64,000 nucleotides of DNA from Prevotella sp. UBA4330 (GCA_002394385.1 DGTS01000040.1:40024-104023), one strand, 5' to 3'. Positions 8,807 through 18,296 are shown, numbered from the stretch's first letter. The notes: generated by a model from the letters alone, not told the origin. Numbers and translations are program-made.

Positions 8807-10159
8807 ATGAGACATTTTTTCAAATATTCGTTGGTTTTGGCATTCTTCTTTGTGTGCGCTTCGGCTAATGCGCAGATGAACAAGTGGAGGGAGATGCATA
8901 AAGTGGCAAAAGGCGAGACATTATATGGCATCTCGCGTGAATACGGCATCACCGAAGAGCAGTTGCGTGCCGCTAATCCCGACATGAACCAGCCCGGATA
9001 TAAACTGAAGAAGGGCGATTTCATCTTCATTCCATACGCTTCGGAGGCAGAGGCTATCGCTGCAGCCGACAAGGTTGTGACACGCGGCGACGAGAAGTCG
9101 GATGTTCGCAAACGTGCCATACGCATGGGAGTGATGCTTCCTTTACACAATGTCGATGGAGACGGCAAGCGCATGGTGGAGTACTATCGTGGACTTCTCT
9201 TGGCATGTGACCAGATGAAACGCGAGGGAATCTCTGTTGATGTCTATGCCTGGAACGTTGACATCAATGCGGACATACGCATGACATTGCTTGACAAGGG
9301 TGCCGATAAGTGCGACATTATTTTCGGCCCGTTATATACTAAGCAGGTGAAGGCGCTTGCCGACTTCGCCTCTGTCTATGGTATTAAGGTTGTGATACCG
9401 TTCTCTATCGAGAGTGATGCCGTTAACAGCAATCCCAATGTGTTCCAGGTGTATCAGAATCCTGTGTTCTTCAATCAGGAGGTGGTTGCCCAGTTCGTCA
9501 GCCGTTTCGGTGCTGCACATCCTGTATTCATAGATTGCAACGACCCTAAGAGCACTAAGGGCAACTTCACAACTCAGTTGCGCAAGGAACTTGAGACACG
9601 CAGTATAGCATATAGCATAACAAACGTAAACTCTGAGTGGCAGAACTTTGCACGCTCATTCCTTGCCAACAAGCAGAACGTGGTTGTACTCAACTCGGAG
9701 AAATCGCCTAATCTCAACCGAGTAATCTCACGTCTCGACTCCCTGCGTGCGGCAAATCCACAGTTGCAAATTACTCTCTTCGGTTATACTGAGTGGCTGA
9801 TGTACGCGAAGTATAATGTCGAGAAGTATTGCATGTTTGACACATACATTCCGTCACATTTTTACTATAACTCGCTGTCGCCGGCAACGACATCGTTGGA
9901 GAGGACATATAAGCAATGGTTCCACACCGAGATGCAGGATTATCTCCCGCGTTTTGCCATAACTGGCTATGACCATGGCACCTACTTCCTTCGTGGACTT
10001 CATCGCGAAGGGGCTAAATTCGTCGGCGCAGAGGCAGACAAGAGCGCTCTGCAGACACGACTTCACTTCAAGAGAGTGGGCAAGGGAGGTTATCAGAACA
10101 CAGGATTCCTTTTTGTACACTACAACAAGGACCATTCCATCTCAACCATTAATTTCTAA
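8807..10159 (+). CDS. LysM-domain protein with periplasmic-binding-protein fold
   Basis: A signal peptide ends near AQMNKW. One LysM peptidoglycan-binding domain follows (about residues 30-75, HKVAKGETLYGISREYGI...LKKGDFIFIP). The remaining 350 residues resemble a class I periplasmic-binding protein (IRMGVMLPLHN, DIIFGPLYTKQVKALADFASVYGIKVVIPFS). The architecture matches Bacteroidota proteins annotated as LysM-containing ABC-type substrate-binding proteins and recalls LpoA-like periplasmic regulators. No permease is adjacent, so a structural or regulatory envelope role is as likely as transport. It sits 6 bases upstream of the beta-barrel gene and is probably co-transcribed with it. Confidence 0.85.
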   Translation: MRHFFKYSLVLAFFFVCASANAQMNKWREMHKVAKGETLYGISREYGITEEQLRAANPDMNQPGYKLKKGDFIFIPYASEAEAIAAADKVVTRGDEKSDVRKRAIRMGVMLPLHNVDGDGKRMVEYYRGLLLACDQMKREGISVDVYAWNVDINADIRMTLLDKGADKCDIIFGPLYTKQVKALADFASVYGIKVVIPFSIESDAVNSNPNVFQVYQNPVFFNQEVVAQFVSRFGAAHPVFIDCNDPKSTKGNFTTQLRKELETRSIAYSITNVNSEWQNFARSFLANKQNVVVLNSEKSPNLNRVISRLDSLRAANPQLQITLFGYTEWLMYAKYNVEKYCMFDTYIPSHFYYNSLSPATTSLERTYKQWFHTEMQDYLPRFAITGYDHGTYFLRGLHREGAKFVGAEADKSALQTRLHFKRVGKGGYQNTGFLFVHYNKDHSISTINF

Positions 10160-10165
10160 TTCTCT

Positions 10166-10918
10166 ATGAAAGTAAGGCAGAGAATTGTGCTCCTAATGCT
10201 TTGTCTGGGCATGGCGGCGTCATCCTATGCACAGGTGGGAGAGCATCGCAATGACCTCAGCGTTGGCTTCAATGCTGGTTATGTATTCAGCAATGTCTCG
10301 TTCCAGCCGAAGGTGGGCCAGACAATGCATGGCGGCATAACGGGAGGATTCACGTTTAAGTATATCTGTGAGAAGTATTTCAAGACAATATGCGCCATCC
10401 AGGCAGAAGTCAACTATGCAAGCATCGGATGGAAAGAGGAAATACTTAATATCCATGACGAGCCTGTTATTAATACTGTAACGGGCCTGCCCGAGGAATA
10501 TCAACGTACGACAAACTACATTCAGGTCCCTATCTTCGCCCATCTCGGATGGGGAAAGGAGCAGAATGGACTGCAGTTCTTCTTTCAGGCCGGTCCGCAG
10601 TTTGGCTATTTCCTTAGCGAAAGCACCAAGACCAACTTCACAGTCGAGGAGCGAAACGTCGAAGAACGTGTAAACAACAACGTGGCACAAGACACCATGG
10701 CCGTTGAGCATAAGTTCGACTACGGCATTGCAGCGGGTGTCGGCATGGAGTACAGTCATCCCAAGATAGGCAGGATGATGTTTGAGGCTCGCTATTACTA
10801 TGGATTAGGCAATATCTACGGCGACTCCAAGCGCGACTATTTCGGCAGAAGCAACTTCGGCAATATCGTTGTGAAGTTCACTTATCTCTTCGACTTGATA
10901 AGAACCAAGCGTAAGTAA
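10166..10918 (+). CDS. Outer-membrane beta-barrel protein (porin-like, PorT-type family)
   Basis: This 250-residue protein has a signal peptide ending SSYAQ. Alternating aromatic/polar strands (LSVGFNAGYVFSN, GGITGGFTFKYI, FFFQAGPQFGYFLS, MFEARYYYGLGNIY) and a C-terminal aromatic-rich strand (GNIVVKFTYLFDL) fit an 8-10-stranded barrel of the OMP_b-brl class. Its position right behind the LysM protein suggests the two work in the same envelope process. Similarity to PorT of type IX secretion is only at the level of fold and size. Confidence 0.8.
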   Translation: MKVRQRIVLLMLCLGMAASSYAQVGEHRNDLSVGFNAGYVFSNVSFQPKVGQTMHGGITGGFTFKYICEKYFKTICAIQAEVNYASIGWKEEILNIHDEPVINTVTGLPEEYQRTTNYIQVPIFAHLGWGKEQNGLQFFFQAGPQFGYFLSESTKTNFTVEERNVEERVNNNVAQDTMAVEHKFDYGIAAGVGMEYSHPKIGRMMFEARYYYGLGNIYGDSKRDYFGRSNFGNIVVKFTYLFDLIRTKRK

Positions 10919-10939
10919 TTCAATAAAAATAATAGTACT

Positions 10940-12499
10940 ATGTTTAAAAACCATCCTAAAGGGCTGCTCCAGGCAGCATTGAGTAACATGGGAGAGCGTT
11001 TCGGCTACTACATCATGAATGCGGTGCTCGTGCTTTTCCTTTGTTCTAAGTTCGGACTCTCTGACGAGACAAGTGGATTAATTGCGGCTTTCTTCCTCGC
11101 TGCTATTTATGTGTTAAGTCTTGTAGGCGGTATCATCGCCGACCGCACGCGCAATTACAAGTCAACAATAGAGTGGGGACTTGTGATTATGGCTATCGGC
11201 TATGTAATACTTGCCATTCCAATACTTGCTACGCCAGACAACAGTTCGTGGCTTCTTACCCTAACGATTTTCGCGTTGACTCTTATTGCTTGCGGTAACG
11301 GTCTTTTCAAAGGCAACTTGCAGGCAATCGTAGGTCAGATGTACGATGACTTTGAAGCAGATGCTGCAAAGCAAGGTCCGGAGAGACTAAAGTGGGCACA
11401 GGGACAGCGTGATGCTGGTTTCCAGATTTTCTATGTGTTCATTAACATTGGTGCTCTTGCCGCTCCTTTTATTGCTCCTTTGCTCAGAAGTTGGTGGCTG
11501 AAGAGCAACGGTTTCACCTATAATTCCGACCTTCCAAAACTCTGTCACGAATATATTAACAAAGGCGGGAACCTCGCTGCCGACCAGATGCAGAACCTGA
11601 CAGAACTTGTAGATAAGGTTGGAGGCAGTACTGCCGATCTTTCTGCTTTCTGTACGCAGTACCTCGACATATTTAATACCGGTATCCACTATTCTTTCAT
11701 CGCATCAGTTGTAATGATGATTGTCTCGCTCATCATTTTCATCACATCTAAGAAGATGTTCCCGACACCAGGAAAGAAAGAGGCTGCTGTCAGCGTTGAA
11801 TATACCGAAGAGGAGAAGAAACAACAGGCAACCGAGATACGCCAGCGTCTTTACGCGCTCTTTGCTGTTCTTGGCATCGCCGTGTTCTTCTGGTTCTCAT
11901 TCCATCAGAACGGTCAGTCGTTGTCGTTCTTCGCTCGTGACTTCGTGCGTACAGATACCATTGCCCCAGAGATATGGCAAGCGGTGAACCCGTTCTTTGT
12001 CATTTCTCTGACTCCAATAATAATGTGGATTTTCAGTTCGCTTACAGTTCGCGGTCGCGCTATAAGCACACCACGCAAGATTGCATATGGTATGGGCATC
12101 GCTGGTATAGCATATCTGTTCCTTATGATATACTCTATGTCTCAGAATTATCCTTCGGCAGAGACATTCACAGCTATGGGCGACGCTTCAAAGGCTGCGT
12201 TGAAAGCAGGTCCTTGGGTGTTGATTCTCACTTATTTCTTCCTTACAGTTGCCGAGCTGTTCATCTCTCCGCTCGGACTATCGTTCGTATCGAAGGTAGC
12301 ACCTAAGCATCTGCAGGGATTGTGCCAGGGCTTGTGGCTCGGAGCGACAGCTGTAGGAAACCTTCTGCTTTGGATTGGTCCGTTGATGTATAACAAGTGG
12401 CCCATCTGGATCTGCTGGGCAGTCTTCCTTGCCGTATGTCTCATCTCGATGGGCGTGATGTTCGGTATGGTGAAGTGGCTCGAAAGGGTGACTAAGTAG
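10940..12499 (+). CDS. POT/PTR2 family proton-dependent oligopeptide transporter
   Basis: This 519-residue inner-membrane protein has about 12-14 hydrophobic helices. The N-terminus carries the POT signature (NMGERFGYYIM, matching the ExxERFxYY proton-coupling motif). GGIIADRTRNYK fits the conserved loop after helix 2. FYVFINIGALAAP matches the family FYxxINxG motif. POT carriers import di- and tripeptides with protons. The gene lies 21 bases after the barrel gene, with a strong terminator behind it. This suits an asaccharolytic or peptide-using Bacteroidales. Confidence 0.9.
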   Translation: MFKNHPKGLLQAALSNMGERFGYYIMNAVLVLFLCSKFGLSDETSGLIAAFFLAAIYVLSLVGGIIADRTRNYKSTIEWGLVIMAIGYVILAIPILATPDNSSWLLTLTIFALTLIACGNGLFKGNLQAIVGQMYDDFEADAAKQGPERLKWAQGQRDAGFQIFYVFINIGALAAPFIAPLLRSWWLKSNGFTYNSDLPKLCHEYINKGGNLAADQMQNLTELVDKVGGSTADLSAFCTQYLDIFNTGIHYSFIASVVMMIVSLIIFITSKKMFPTPGKKEAAVSVEYTEEEKKQQATEIRQRLYALFAVLGIAVFFWFSFHQNGQSLSFFARDFVRTDTIAPEIWQAVNPFFVISLTPIIMWIFSSLTVRGRAISTPRKIAYGMGIAGIAYLFLMIYSMSQNYPSAETFTAMGDASKAALKAGPWVLILTYFFLTVAELFISPLGLSFVSKVAPKHLQGLCQGLWLGATAVGNLLLWIGPLMYNKWPIWICWAVFLAVCLISMGVMFGMVKWLERVTK

Positions 12500-12523
12500 T
12501 CATCAGACATCAATCATATAAAG

Positions 12524-12591
12524 AGTAAAGGAATTAAGTAAACTGCCTTCTTTTATACATTATTTGGCAACTTGATTCCTTTACTTTTTTC
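12524..12591 (+). terminator. Terminator of the LysM-barrel-POT unit
   Basis: A 16-base stem with one mismatch (AGTAAAGGAATTAAGT from 12524, ACTTGATTCCTTTACT ending at 12585) is followed by a T tract. Confidence 0.8.
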
Positions 12592-12654
12592 TTTTTAATC
12601 TTACGCAACTTTCGTTAACTCAACGAAACTTGTACTTTGTTAATTCCGATTAAA

Positions 12655-12662
12655 TACTTTTG
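12655..12662 (+). promoter_or_regulatory. -7 element TACTTTTG upstream of the small secreted protein
   Basis: TACTTTTG fits the consensus and lies 54 bases before the start at 12717. A TTG at 12630-12632 is 22 bases upstream, slightly long for the usual spacing. Confidence 0.45.
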
Positions 12663-12716
12663 TGCAAACACACTATAAGATTACCTTTGCAGCGGTGATT
12701 TAACACGTAATCATAG

Positions 12717-13193
12717 ATGCAACGAACCATTTCGCTAATAATCGTAATATTGTCCGCCGTGTACGTCAGTGCACAGCGCAAAATCGTCGTTGTGGATATG
12801 GAAACGCATCTTCCCGTTGCCGACGTCAGTGTCAAGACCGACTCCGCCCGCGCCGTTATGACCGACCATAATGGTGTTGCAAGCATATCAGAAAGGTTCG
12901 ATAGCATCAGTTTCAGCCATATGAGGTATCTCTCGGATAAGGTTACATTTGAGGAAATGAAAGACACCATGTATCTCGTTCCCAAAAACCTTATGCTACC
13001 AGATGTAGTTGTCACAGGAGTAAATCCCGACCTCAAGAAGGCAATGAAGAAAAATTACGAGCGCATGTTAGAGCAACCCACAGTGAAAGGACTCACCTTC
13101 GACTTCGCAAACATAATAGACCGCCGCGGCCGTCGTGACCGTAAACACTACAAGAAGGCAAAAGAGATACTCCGAGAGTGGGATGCTAAGTGA
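12717..13193 (+). CDS. Small secreted protein with transthyretin-like (carboxypeptidase-regulatory) domain
   Basis: This 158-residue protein has a signal peptide (cleavage near VSAQ). An Ig-like segment of the type at the N-terminus of TonB-dependent transporters follows (VVVDMETHLPVADVSVKTDSARAVMTDHNGVASI, residues about 24-95). The C-terminal 50 residues are rich in Lys and Arg. No barrel follows, so it is not a truncated SusC unless the C-terminus was lost. Function is unknown; peptidoglycan or envelope association is possible. It faces YitT, with palindromic array 2 starting one base after its stop. Confidence 0.65.
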   Translation: MQRTISLIIVILSAVYVSAQRKIVVVDMETHLPVADVSVKTDSARAVMTDHNGVASISERFDSISFSHMRYLSDKVTFEEMKDTMYLVPKNLMLPDVVVTGVNPDLKKAMKKNYERMLEQPTVKGLTFDFANIIDRRGRRDRKHYKKAKEILREWDAK

Positions 13194-13278
13194 AGTACGT
13201 GGCGTTCGGACTGGCAGTCCGAACGCCACGTACTCTCAGTCCGAACGCTTCGGACTCACAGTCCGAACATCACGTACT
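13194..13278. repeat. 11-base-register palindromic array 2 (eight half-sites)
   Basis: Eight half-sites start every 11 bases from 13194 to 13271. They are drawn from only two words and their complements: AGTACGTG/CACGTACT and AGTCCGAA/TTCGGACT. The order is AGTACGTG, TTCGGACT, AGTCCGAA, CACGTACT, AGTCCGAA, TTCGGACT, AGTCCGAA, CACGTACT. Spacers are GCG, GGC, CGC, CTC, CGC, CAC and CAT. The first four make a perfect 41-base palindrome (13194-13234). It lies between convergent genes and begins directly after a stop codon. Confidence 0.95.
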
Positions 13279-13300
13279 GAACACTCAAGCCATCTGCCGC

Positions 13301-14212
13301 TTATTCAATGGCGCGCCCCGAAGACTTCCTTCGCTTCTGCTTAATCTTGTCGAAGCCTAAACCGTAAACACCGATAACCGCACTTTGCGATACAAAGGCA
13401 TTGGGGTCTATCTCGTTGATGAGAGAGAAGATGCGGCCCGATTCGCTTTTCTTCGCCAGCACAAAGAGCATCTTAACCTCCTGACCAGAATAGAAGCCGC
13501 TGCCGTTAATTACAGTACATCCTCGCTGTGCAACCTCGTTAATCTGATGGCCAATCTCTTCATACTTCTTCGAAATGATGAAGAACTGTACCGAACGGCG
13601 TGAGAGGTTGACCACTTGGTCTATCATAAACGTAGAAATGTAAAGCACCACGTAACCGTAAATCACCTGTTCCCAACTGCGGAATACAAGATAGCCTGAC
13701 GTGATGATGAGAAGGTCGGTAATAAGAAGCGCATGACCCAGTGAGATGTCACGATATTTGTTTATCATCGCCGCAACAATGTCTGTGCCGCCAGTGCTGC
13801 CGTTGGCATTAAGAGCCATGCCGATGCCTGCTCCCCAGAAACAACCACCGAGCACTGCGGCAAGGAACAACTGGTCGTGCAACATCTGTACGTTGCTTGC
13901 GAGTTTCTGACCGAAATGCATGAAAATGGTTATTACGGCTATGGCATATATCGTCTTGACGCAAAACTTGTAGCCCAGCACCTTGAGGGCGATGAGCAGC
14001 AACACTCCGTTCATCGCGACATACGAATACTCAACAGGTATCCCTGTTCCCCAGAAGATGACAGAGGCAAGACCAGCCGTGCCGCCTGTGGTTATATGGT
14101 TGGGCAACATGAACACAGTCCATCCCACCGTGCATAAGAACAGACCAACAGCAATCATAAGATAGTCGTGCAATTCTTTCCACATGACTTTCCCGTTAAT
14201 AGATTTTTCCAT
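13301..14212 (-). CDS. YitT family membrane protein (DUF161 plus DUF2179)
   Basis: This 303-residue inner-membrane protein has five or six N-terminal hydrophobic helices (about residues 10-190, including GGTAGLASVIFWGTG and NANGSTGGTDIVAAM). A cytoplasmic DUF2179 domain of about 90 residues follows (RRSVQFFIISKKYEEIGHQINEVAQRGCTVINGSGFYSGQEVKMLFVLAKK), a ferredoxin-like fold found behind YitT membrane domains. The ATG at 14212 is preferred over an upstream TTG because it gives the usual short N-terminus. The transport substrate, if any, is unknown. Confidence 0.88.
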   Translation of the reverse strand: MEKSINGKVMWKELHDYLMIAVGLFLCTVGWTVFMLPNHITTGGTAGLASVIFWGTGIPVEYSYVAMNGVLLLIALKVLGYKFCVKTIYAIAVITIFMHFGQKLASNVQMLHDQLFLAAVLGGCFWGAGIGMALNANGSTGGTDIVAAMINKYRDISLGHALLITDLLIITSGYLVFRSWEQVIYGYVVLYISTFMIDQVVNLSRRSVQFFIISKKYEEIGHQINEVAQRGCTVINGSGFYSGQEVKMLFVLAKKSESGRIFSLINEIDPNAFVSQSAVIGVYGLGFDKIKQKRRKSSGRAIE

Positions 14213-14307
14213 ATAGAGTGTGTAGTTTTTCGGGTGCAAATTTATGCGATTAATTTTAATCTCGCAAGAAAAACAATAACAAATAATGTGTGGTTGGTCA
14301 TATCTCT

Positions 14308-14371
14308 AAAAAAAACTATTTCACAATCCCGCTCTTTGACGTAATGAGTGAAGACGGAATTGTGAAATAGT
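14308..14371 (-). terminator. Terminator of the minus-strand MFS gene
   Basis: On the minus strand an imperfect inverted repeat (CTATTTCACAATTCCG with CGGGATTGTGAAATAG) ends in a run of seven or more T. Confidence 0.75.
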
Positions 14372-14395
14372 GAAGTGTGTGTAATGCTAAAATGC

Positions 14396-16015
14396 TTACT
14401 TGATGTTTGGCTCTTCGAGACCGAGACCTTTCTTCTTGTCGACCACCTTCAGGATAAGGCCGATGACGAGGGCGGCGACGCCCAGACCGGCGAACATTAC
14501 CAGGGGTACGGTATGGTCGAGCTCAGTAGCGGCGGTGCCGGCGGGGTTGGTGGTGTCGAGCATCTTACCATACAGCAAGGGGAACAGCCACAGACCGATG
14601 TTCTGAATCCAGAAAATAAGTGCATAGGCAGAGCCAATCACCTTGGCGTCAACGAGTTTCGGAACGCTTGGCCACAGTGATGCAGGCACAAGTGAGAACG
14701 ATGCTCCGAGGATAAGTATGGTGACGTATGCTGTCACTATACCGCCGATGTTGTTGCCTCTGAATGCGGGCAGAACGAAAGCAAATGTCAGGTGGCATGC
14801 AATGAGTAGCAGCGAGCCGAGCACTAACATTGATGCTGCCTTGCCCTTGTGGTCAACATAACTGCCAAGAATTGGGGTGATGAGCACGGCAAGCAATGGG
14901 AATACCGCGAAGATGCTCTCTGCCGACTGGCGCATGTAACCCATGTAGCAGTATGTGATTAGTGAAGCAATGGAGATTCCAAGCAGAGTGTATTTCATGC
15001 CTTTGTTCTTCTGGAAGTTGCTTGCGAAACCTGCTGCTGCCACAACGAGCATTATTACATATTGTATAATGGTGACAGAGTTGCCTGCCCAGAAAGAGTC
15101 GGCAGCGGGCTTGGTAAAGTCAATGTTGCACTGAAGCATGTTGACAGCATACTTCTGGAATGGGAAAATGGCTGAATAGTAAAGCACGCACAGAAGTGCC
15201 ACAATCCAGAAACCGCTGTCGGTGAGAATCTTTCCAAGGTCTGAAATCTTGAATGGGTCGTCTTTCTCTTCTGCCTCGCCTGTCTGTGCGTCAAGTTTCT
15301 TGTCCATGAAGAAATATACGATGGTCATTATCAGAGCAATGCACATCAGAACAACGCCGAAGGCAACCGAACGTGACACGCTGATAACACCGCCAAGACG
15401 AGCGAAATAGGGCGAGAAAATCATACAGGTGGCAACACCAAGACGGGCAAGAGCCATCTCTGAACCCATGGCAAGTGCCATCTCGCGACCCTTGAACCAC
15501 TTAACGATTCCGCGACTTACCGTGATGCCTGCCATCTCGCAGCCACAACCGAATATCATGAAACCGCATGCGGCGAACTTGGCAGATGCTGGCATTCCGT
15601 CGTAGAACGGACTAACGCCCAGTTCATCGAACAAAGGAATGTAGTTAAGGTTGTTTGTGAACCATGTCTCAAGACCGCTTCCCGCGAAAGAATCGCTTAC
15701 GGCGTACCACTTAATGATGGCTCCAATGAGCATTACTGCTGCCGAAAGAACTGCCGTGAAGCGTACTCCCATCTTGTCAAGAATGATACCTGCGAAGATG
15801 AGGAAGAAGGCGAAGACATTGAGGAATACCTCAGAGCCCTGCATCGTGCCAAAGGCTAACGAGTCCCAGCCGCGGGTTTCCTGCATGAGGTCCTTGATGG
15901 GGGAGAGAATGTCCATGAAGATGTAACTGCAGAACATTGCCAGTGCCAGCAGCAGGAGGGCAGTCCATCGCATGCCTGCCGAGTCTCTAAGTGTTTTTTG
16001 AATAACTTGTGTCAT
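14396..16015 (-). CDS. Major facilitator superfamily transporter
   Basis: This 539-residue, roughly 12-helix carrier begins RWTALLLLALAMFCSYIFMDILSPIKDLMQ. It contains an MFS-like loop (FAGIILDKMGVRFTAVLSA) and a second-half counterpart (ITPILGSYVDHKGKAASMLVLGS). A charged central loop (KKLDAQTGEAEEKDDPFK) separates the two six-helix halves. The substrate cannot be read from the sequence; nitrate/nitrite-like or sugar-acid carriers are equally possible. It lies 79 bases downstream of the S9 peptidase gene on the same strand. Confidence 0.85.
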   Translation of the reverse strand: MTQVIQKTLRDSAGMRWTALLLLALAMFCSYIFMDILSPIKDLMQETRGWDSLAFGTMQGSEVFLNVFAFFLIFAGIILDKMGVRFTAVLSAAVMLIGAIIKWYAVSDSFAGSGLETWFTNNLNYIPLFDELGVSPFYDGMPASAKFAACGFMIFGCGCEMAGITVSRGIVKWFKGREMALAMGSEMALARLGVATCMIFSPYFARLGGVISVSRSVAFGVVLMCIALIMTIVYFFMDKKLDAQTGEAEEKDDPFKISDLGKILTDSGFWIVALLCVLYYSAIFPFQKYAVNMLQCNIDFTKPAADSFWAGNSVTIIQYVIMLVVAAAGFASNFQKNKGMKYTLLGISIASLITYCYMGYMRQSAESIFAVFPLLAVLITPILGSYVDHKGKAASMLVLGSLLLIACHLTFAFVLPAFRGNNIGGIVTAYVTILILGASFSLVPASLWPSVPKLVDAKVIGSAYALIFWIQNIGLWLFPLLYGKMLDTTNPAGTAATELDHTVPLVMFAGLGVAALVIGLILKVVDKKKGLGLEEPNIK

Positions 16016-16047
16016 TGTATTTTTTGATTAATTGTTTTTCTTTGTTT

Positions 16048-16081
16048 CGTTATAACGGCGTTACGTTATTCCGTTATAACG
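16048..16081. repeat. Two copies of the palindrome CGTTATAACG
   Basis: The self-complementary 10-mer CGTTATAACG occurs at 16048-16057 and 16072-16081, 24 bases apart, with GTTACGTT between. It lies between the S9 peptidase stop and the MFS start. It could be an operator or a decayed relative of the 11-base arrays, but it does not keep their register. Confidence 0.6.
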
Positions 16082-16094
16082 ACATGTTATGGCT

Positions 16095-18296
16095 TTATTT
16101 TTTCAGCCATCTGTCAAGCCAGTTGAAGAATGTGCGTTGCCAGAGTATTCCGTTTTGTGGCTTCAGCACCCAGTGGTTCTCATCGGGGAAGATAAGCAGT
16201 TCGGCAGGGATGCCGCGAAGGCGTGCTGCATTGAACGCTCCCATGCCTTGATTATAGTTGATGCGATAATCTTTCTCGCCGTGGATGCAAAGAATCGGTG
16301 TGTCCCATTTGTCAACAAACTTGTGAGGAGAGTTGTCGTAGGTCTTCTTGGCATTTGCTGTCTGGTCTTTGTTCCAGTATGCATCGTCATATTCCCAGTT
16401 GGAGAACCATGCCTCTTCGGTATCTGTGTACATCGACTCAAGATTGAAAGCGCCATCGTGAGCAATGAAACACTTGAAACGCTTGTCGTGATGACCTGCA
16501 AGATAATAAACCGAGAAGCCTCCGAATGACGCGCCGACAGCACCAAGACGGTCTTTGTCAACAAATGGCAGATTGTTGGCTGCATCGTCGATAGCAGTCA
16601 GATAGTCGTCCATGCACTGTCCTGTCCAGTCACCAGATATTTGCTCACACCATTCTCTGCCAAAGCCAGGAAGACCATGACGGTTTGGTGCTACGACAAC
16701 ATACCCTTGAGAAGCCATAATCATGAAGTTCCAGCGATAACTCCAGAACTGGCTAACAGGACTTTGCGGTCCACCTTCGCAGAAAAGCAGAGTGGGATAC
16801 TTCTTGTTTTCATCAAAGTCGGGCGGCAGTATTACCCAATAGAGCATCTGCTTGCCATCAGTGGTGTTTACCCAGCGTTGCTGCACTTTTGGCTTGCCGA
16901 GTTGTGAAAGGATATGCTCGTTCTCATGAGTAATTTGCTCGACCTTGGTTGAGACCATAGCAAACTTGTTGTCACTTTTCTTTGCTTTGCCAGGCGTAAT
17001 AACATATAGGTCTGCTGGAGCAGTGTATGAGTGACGTTCGGCAAGAATCTGCTTGCCGTTGTTCATCATTTGTATGCTGCCGAAGTCGGCCCAGTCGTCC
17101 GAGAGTTGTTTGATTTCTCCCTTCCAGTTGATAGAGTAGAGATTCTCGGTAGCGTGCCATACACCGATGAAATATATCATTGCATCCTTGGTGTCGCTCC
17201 AGCAGAACTCGTCAACGTTAGAGTCAAACGACTCGGTCATGTATTTCTTGCTTCTTGTCTCAAAGTCATAAACACAGAGTCTTTGGCGGTCGCTTTCATA
17301 ACCGTTGCGAGCCATAGACAACCATGCGATATGCTTTCCGCCTGGAGAGAATTGCGGGTTCTGGTCATAACCAGGATTGTTCTTCATGTTCTCAGGTGCG
17401 TTGACACTCTGATTCTTCATCGTCTTTGTAGCATCTATCTTTGGCTCAACGTAACCTTCGGTCTTACAAAGGTTAGTAGTCACGCGCGTACCTATATTAT
17501 ATAAATAGATGTCAGTATCGGTGGAAATCATGTATTCAACACCCACTTTCTTTCTGCTTGTATAGGCGATGCACTTAGAGTCGGGACTCCAGTCAATCTG
17601 CTCGATACCTCCGAAAGGCTTAACTGGACACTCAAATGGTTCGTCCTTCATGATGTCGATGCCCTCGGTGATTTTGCCGTTTGTCACATCTGCGAGGAAC
17701 GGGTGTGGTATGGTTTCCACATACTCGTCCCAGTGACGATAGTTAAGGTCGGTAACCAAGCGTCCTGTTGCTTTGGGCAAATCCTCTGGATTTTCTTTGA
17801 TACTCTCGTGGAAGGGTATTTGTTTCACCAGCACTACATGTTTCCCGTCTGGCGAGAACTTGAAAGCGTCAATACCAGTAGAGTCGTTGGTCATCTGCTG
17901 ACGGTCGGTACCGTCGGGCAGCATGCTCCATATTTGTCCTCCTGTAATGAATGCTATACGTTTTCCTCCTTCAATCCAGGCGGCATCAGTTTCACTTTTG
18001 GCTGAAGAGGTAAGCAGTTTCTGTCCTGAACCATCGGCGTTCATAATGTACAACACATGATGGCTCTTGTTCTCCTTAACGCTATAGTATGCCACGTTAT
18101 ACACTATCTGCTTTCCGTCTGGCGACGAAGCATAACCGCCGATGCGCCCCATTGCCCATAGAGCCTCTGGTGTCATGCGCTCGTTTGCCAGTTTGATGTT
18201 GCTTTTAAGAATCGGTCTTGCCATCTCTTGTTGAGCATTTATAGTTGCTGCACTGGCAATTAGCATTGCGGCAGCCAAAGTTAGTGCCTTTTTCAT
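16095..18296 (-). CDS. Secreted S9 family prolyl-oligopeptidase-like peptidase
   Basis: Start ATG 18296 gives a clean signal peptide (MKKALTLAAAMLIASAATINAQ); a 62-residue longer frame overlaps yidC and is discarded. The mature protein has an N-terminal beta-propeller built of WD40-like PD40 repeats (SPDGKQIVYNVAYY, MNADGSGQKLL, SPDGKHVVLVK, SPDSKCIAYTS, SPGGKHIAWLS). A C-terminal alpha/beta-hydrolase follows, with the nucleophile elbow GASFGGFSVYY, an Asp in the HGEKDYRI loop and the His in DENHWVLK. These form a Ser-Asp-His triad. It should cleave peptides in the periplasm, which fits the POT peptide transporter upstream. Length (733 residues) is normal. Confidence 0.93.
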   Translation of the reverse strand: MKKALTLAAAMLIASAATINAQQEMARPILKSNIKLANERMTPEALWAMGRIGGYASSPDGKQIVYNVAYYSVKENKSHHVLYIMNADGSGQKLLTSSAKSETDAAWIEGGKRIAFITGGQIWSMLPDGTDRQQMTNDSTGIDAFKFSPDGKHVVLVKQIPFHESIKENPEDLPKATGRLVTDLNYRHWDEYVETIPHPFLADVTNGKITEGIDIMKDEPFECPVKPFGGIEQIDWSPDSKCIAYTSRKKVGVEYMISTDTDIYLYNIGTRVTTNLCKTEGYVEPKIDATKTMKNQSVNAPENMKNNPGYDQNPQFSPGGKHIAWLSMARNGYESDRQRLCVYDFETRSKKYMTESFDSNVDEFCWSDTKDAMIYFIGVWHATENLYSINWKGEIKQLSDDWADFGSIQMMNNGKQILAERHSYTAPADLYVITPGKAKKSDNKFAMVSTKVEQITHENEHILSQLGKPKVQQRWVNTTDGKQMLYWVILPPDFDENKKYPTLLFCEGGPQSPVSQFWSYRWNFMIMASQGYVVVAPNRHGLPGFGREWCEQISGDWTGQCMDDYLTAIDDAANNLPFVDKDRLGAVGASFGGFSVYYLAGHHDKRFKCFIAHDGAFNLESMYTDTEEAWFSNWEYDDAYWNKDQTANAKKTYDNSPHKFVDKWDTPILCIHGEKDYRINYNQGMGAFNAARLRGIPAELLIFPDENHWVLKPQNGILWQRTFFNWLDRWLKK

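Noticed and set aside
12717..13193. Truncated SusC/TonB transporter
   Set aside because: Only the short transthyretin-like segment is present and the protein ends in a basic tail; there is no plug or barrel sequence downstream.
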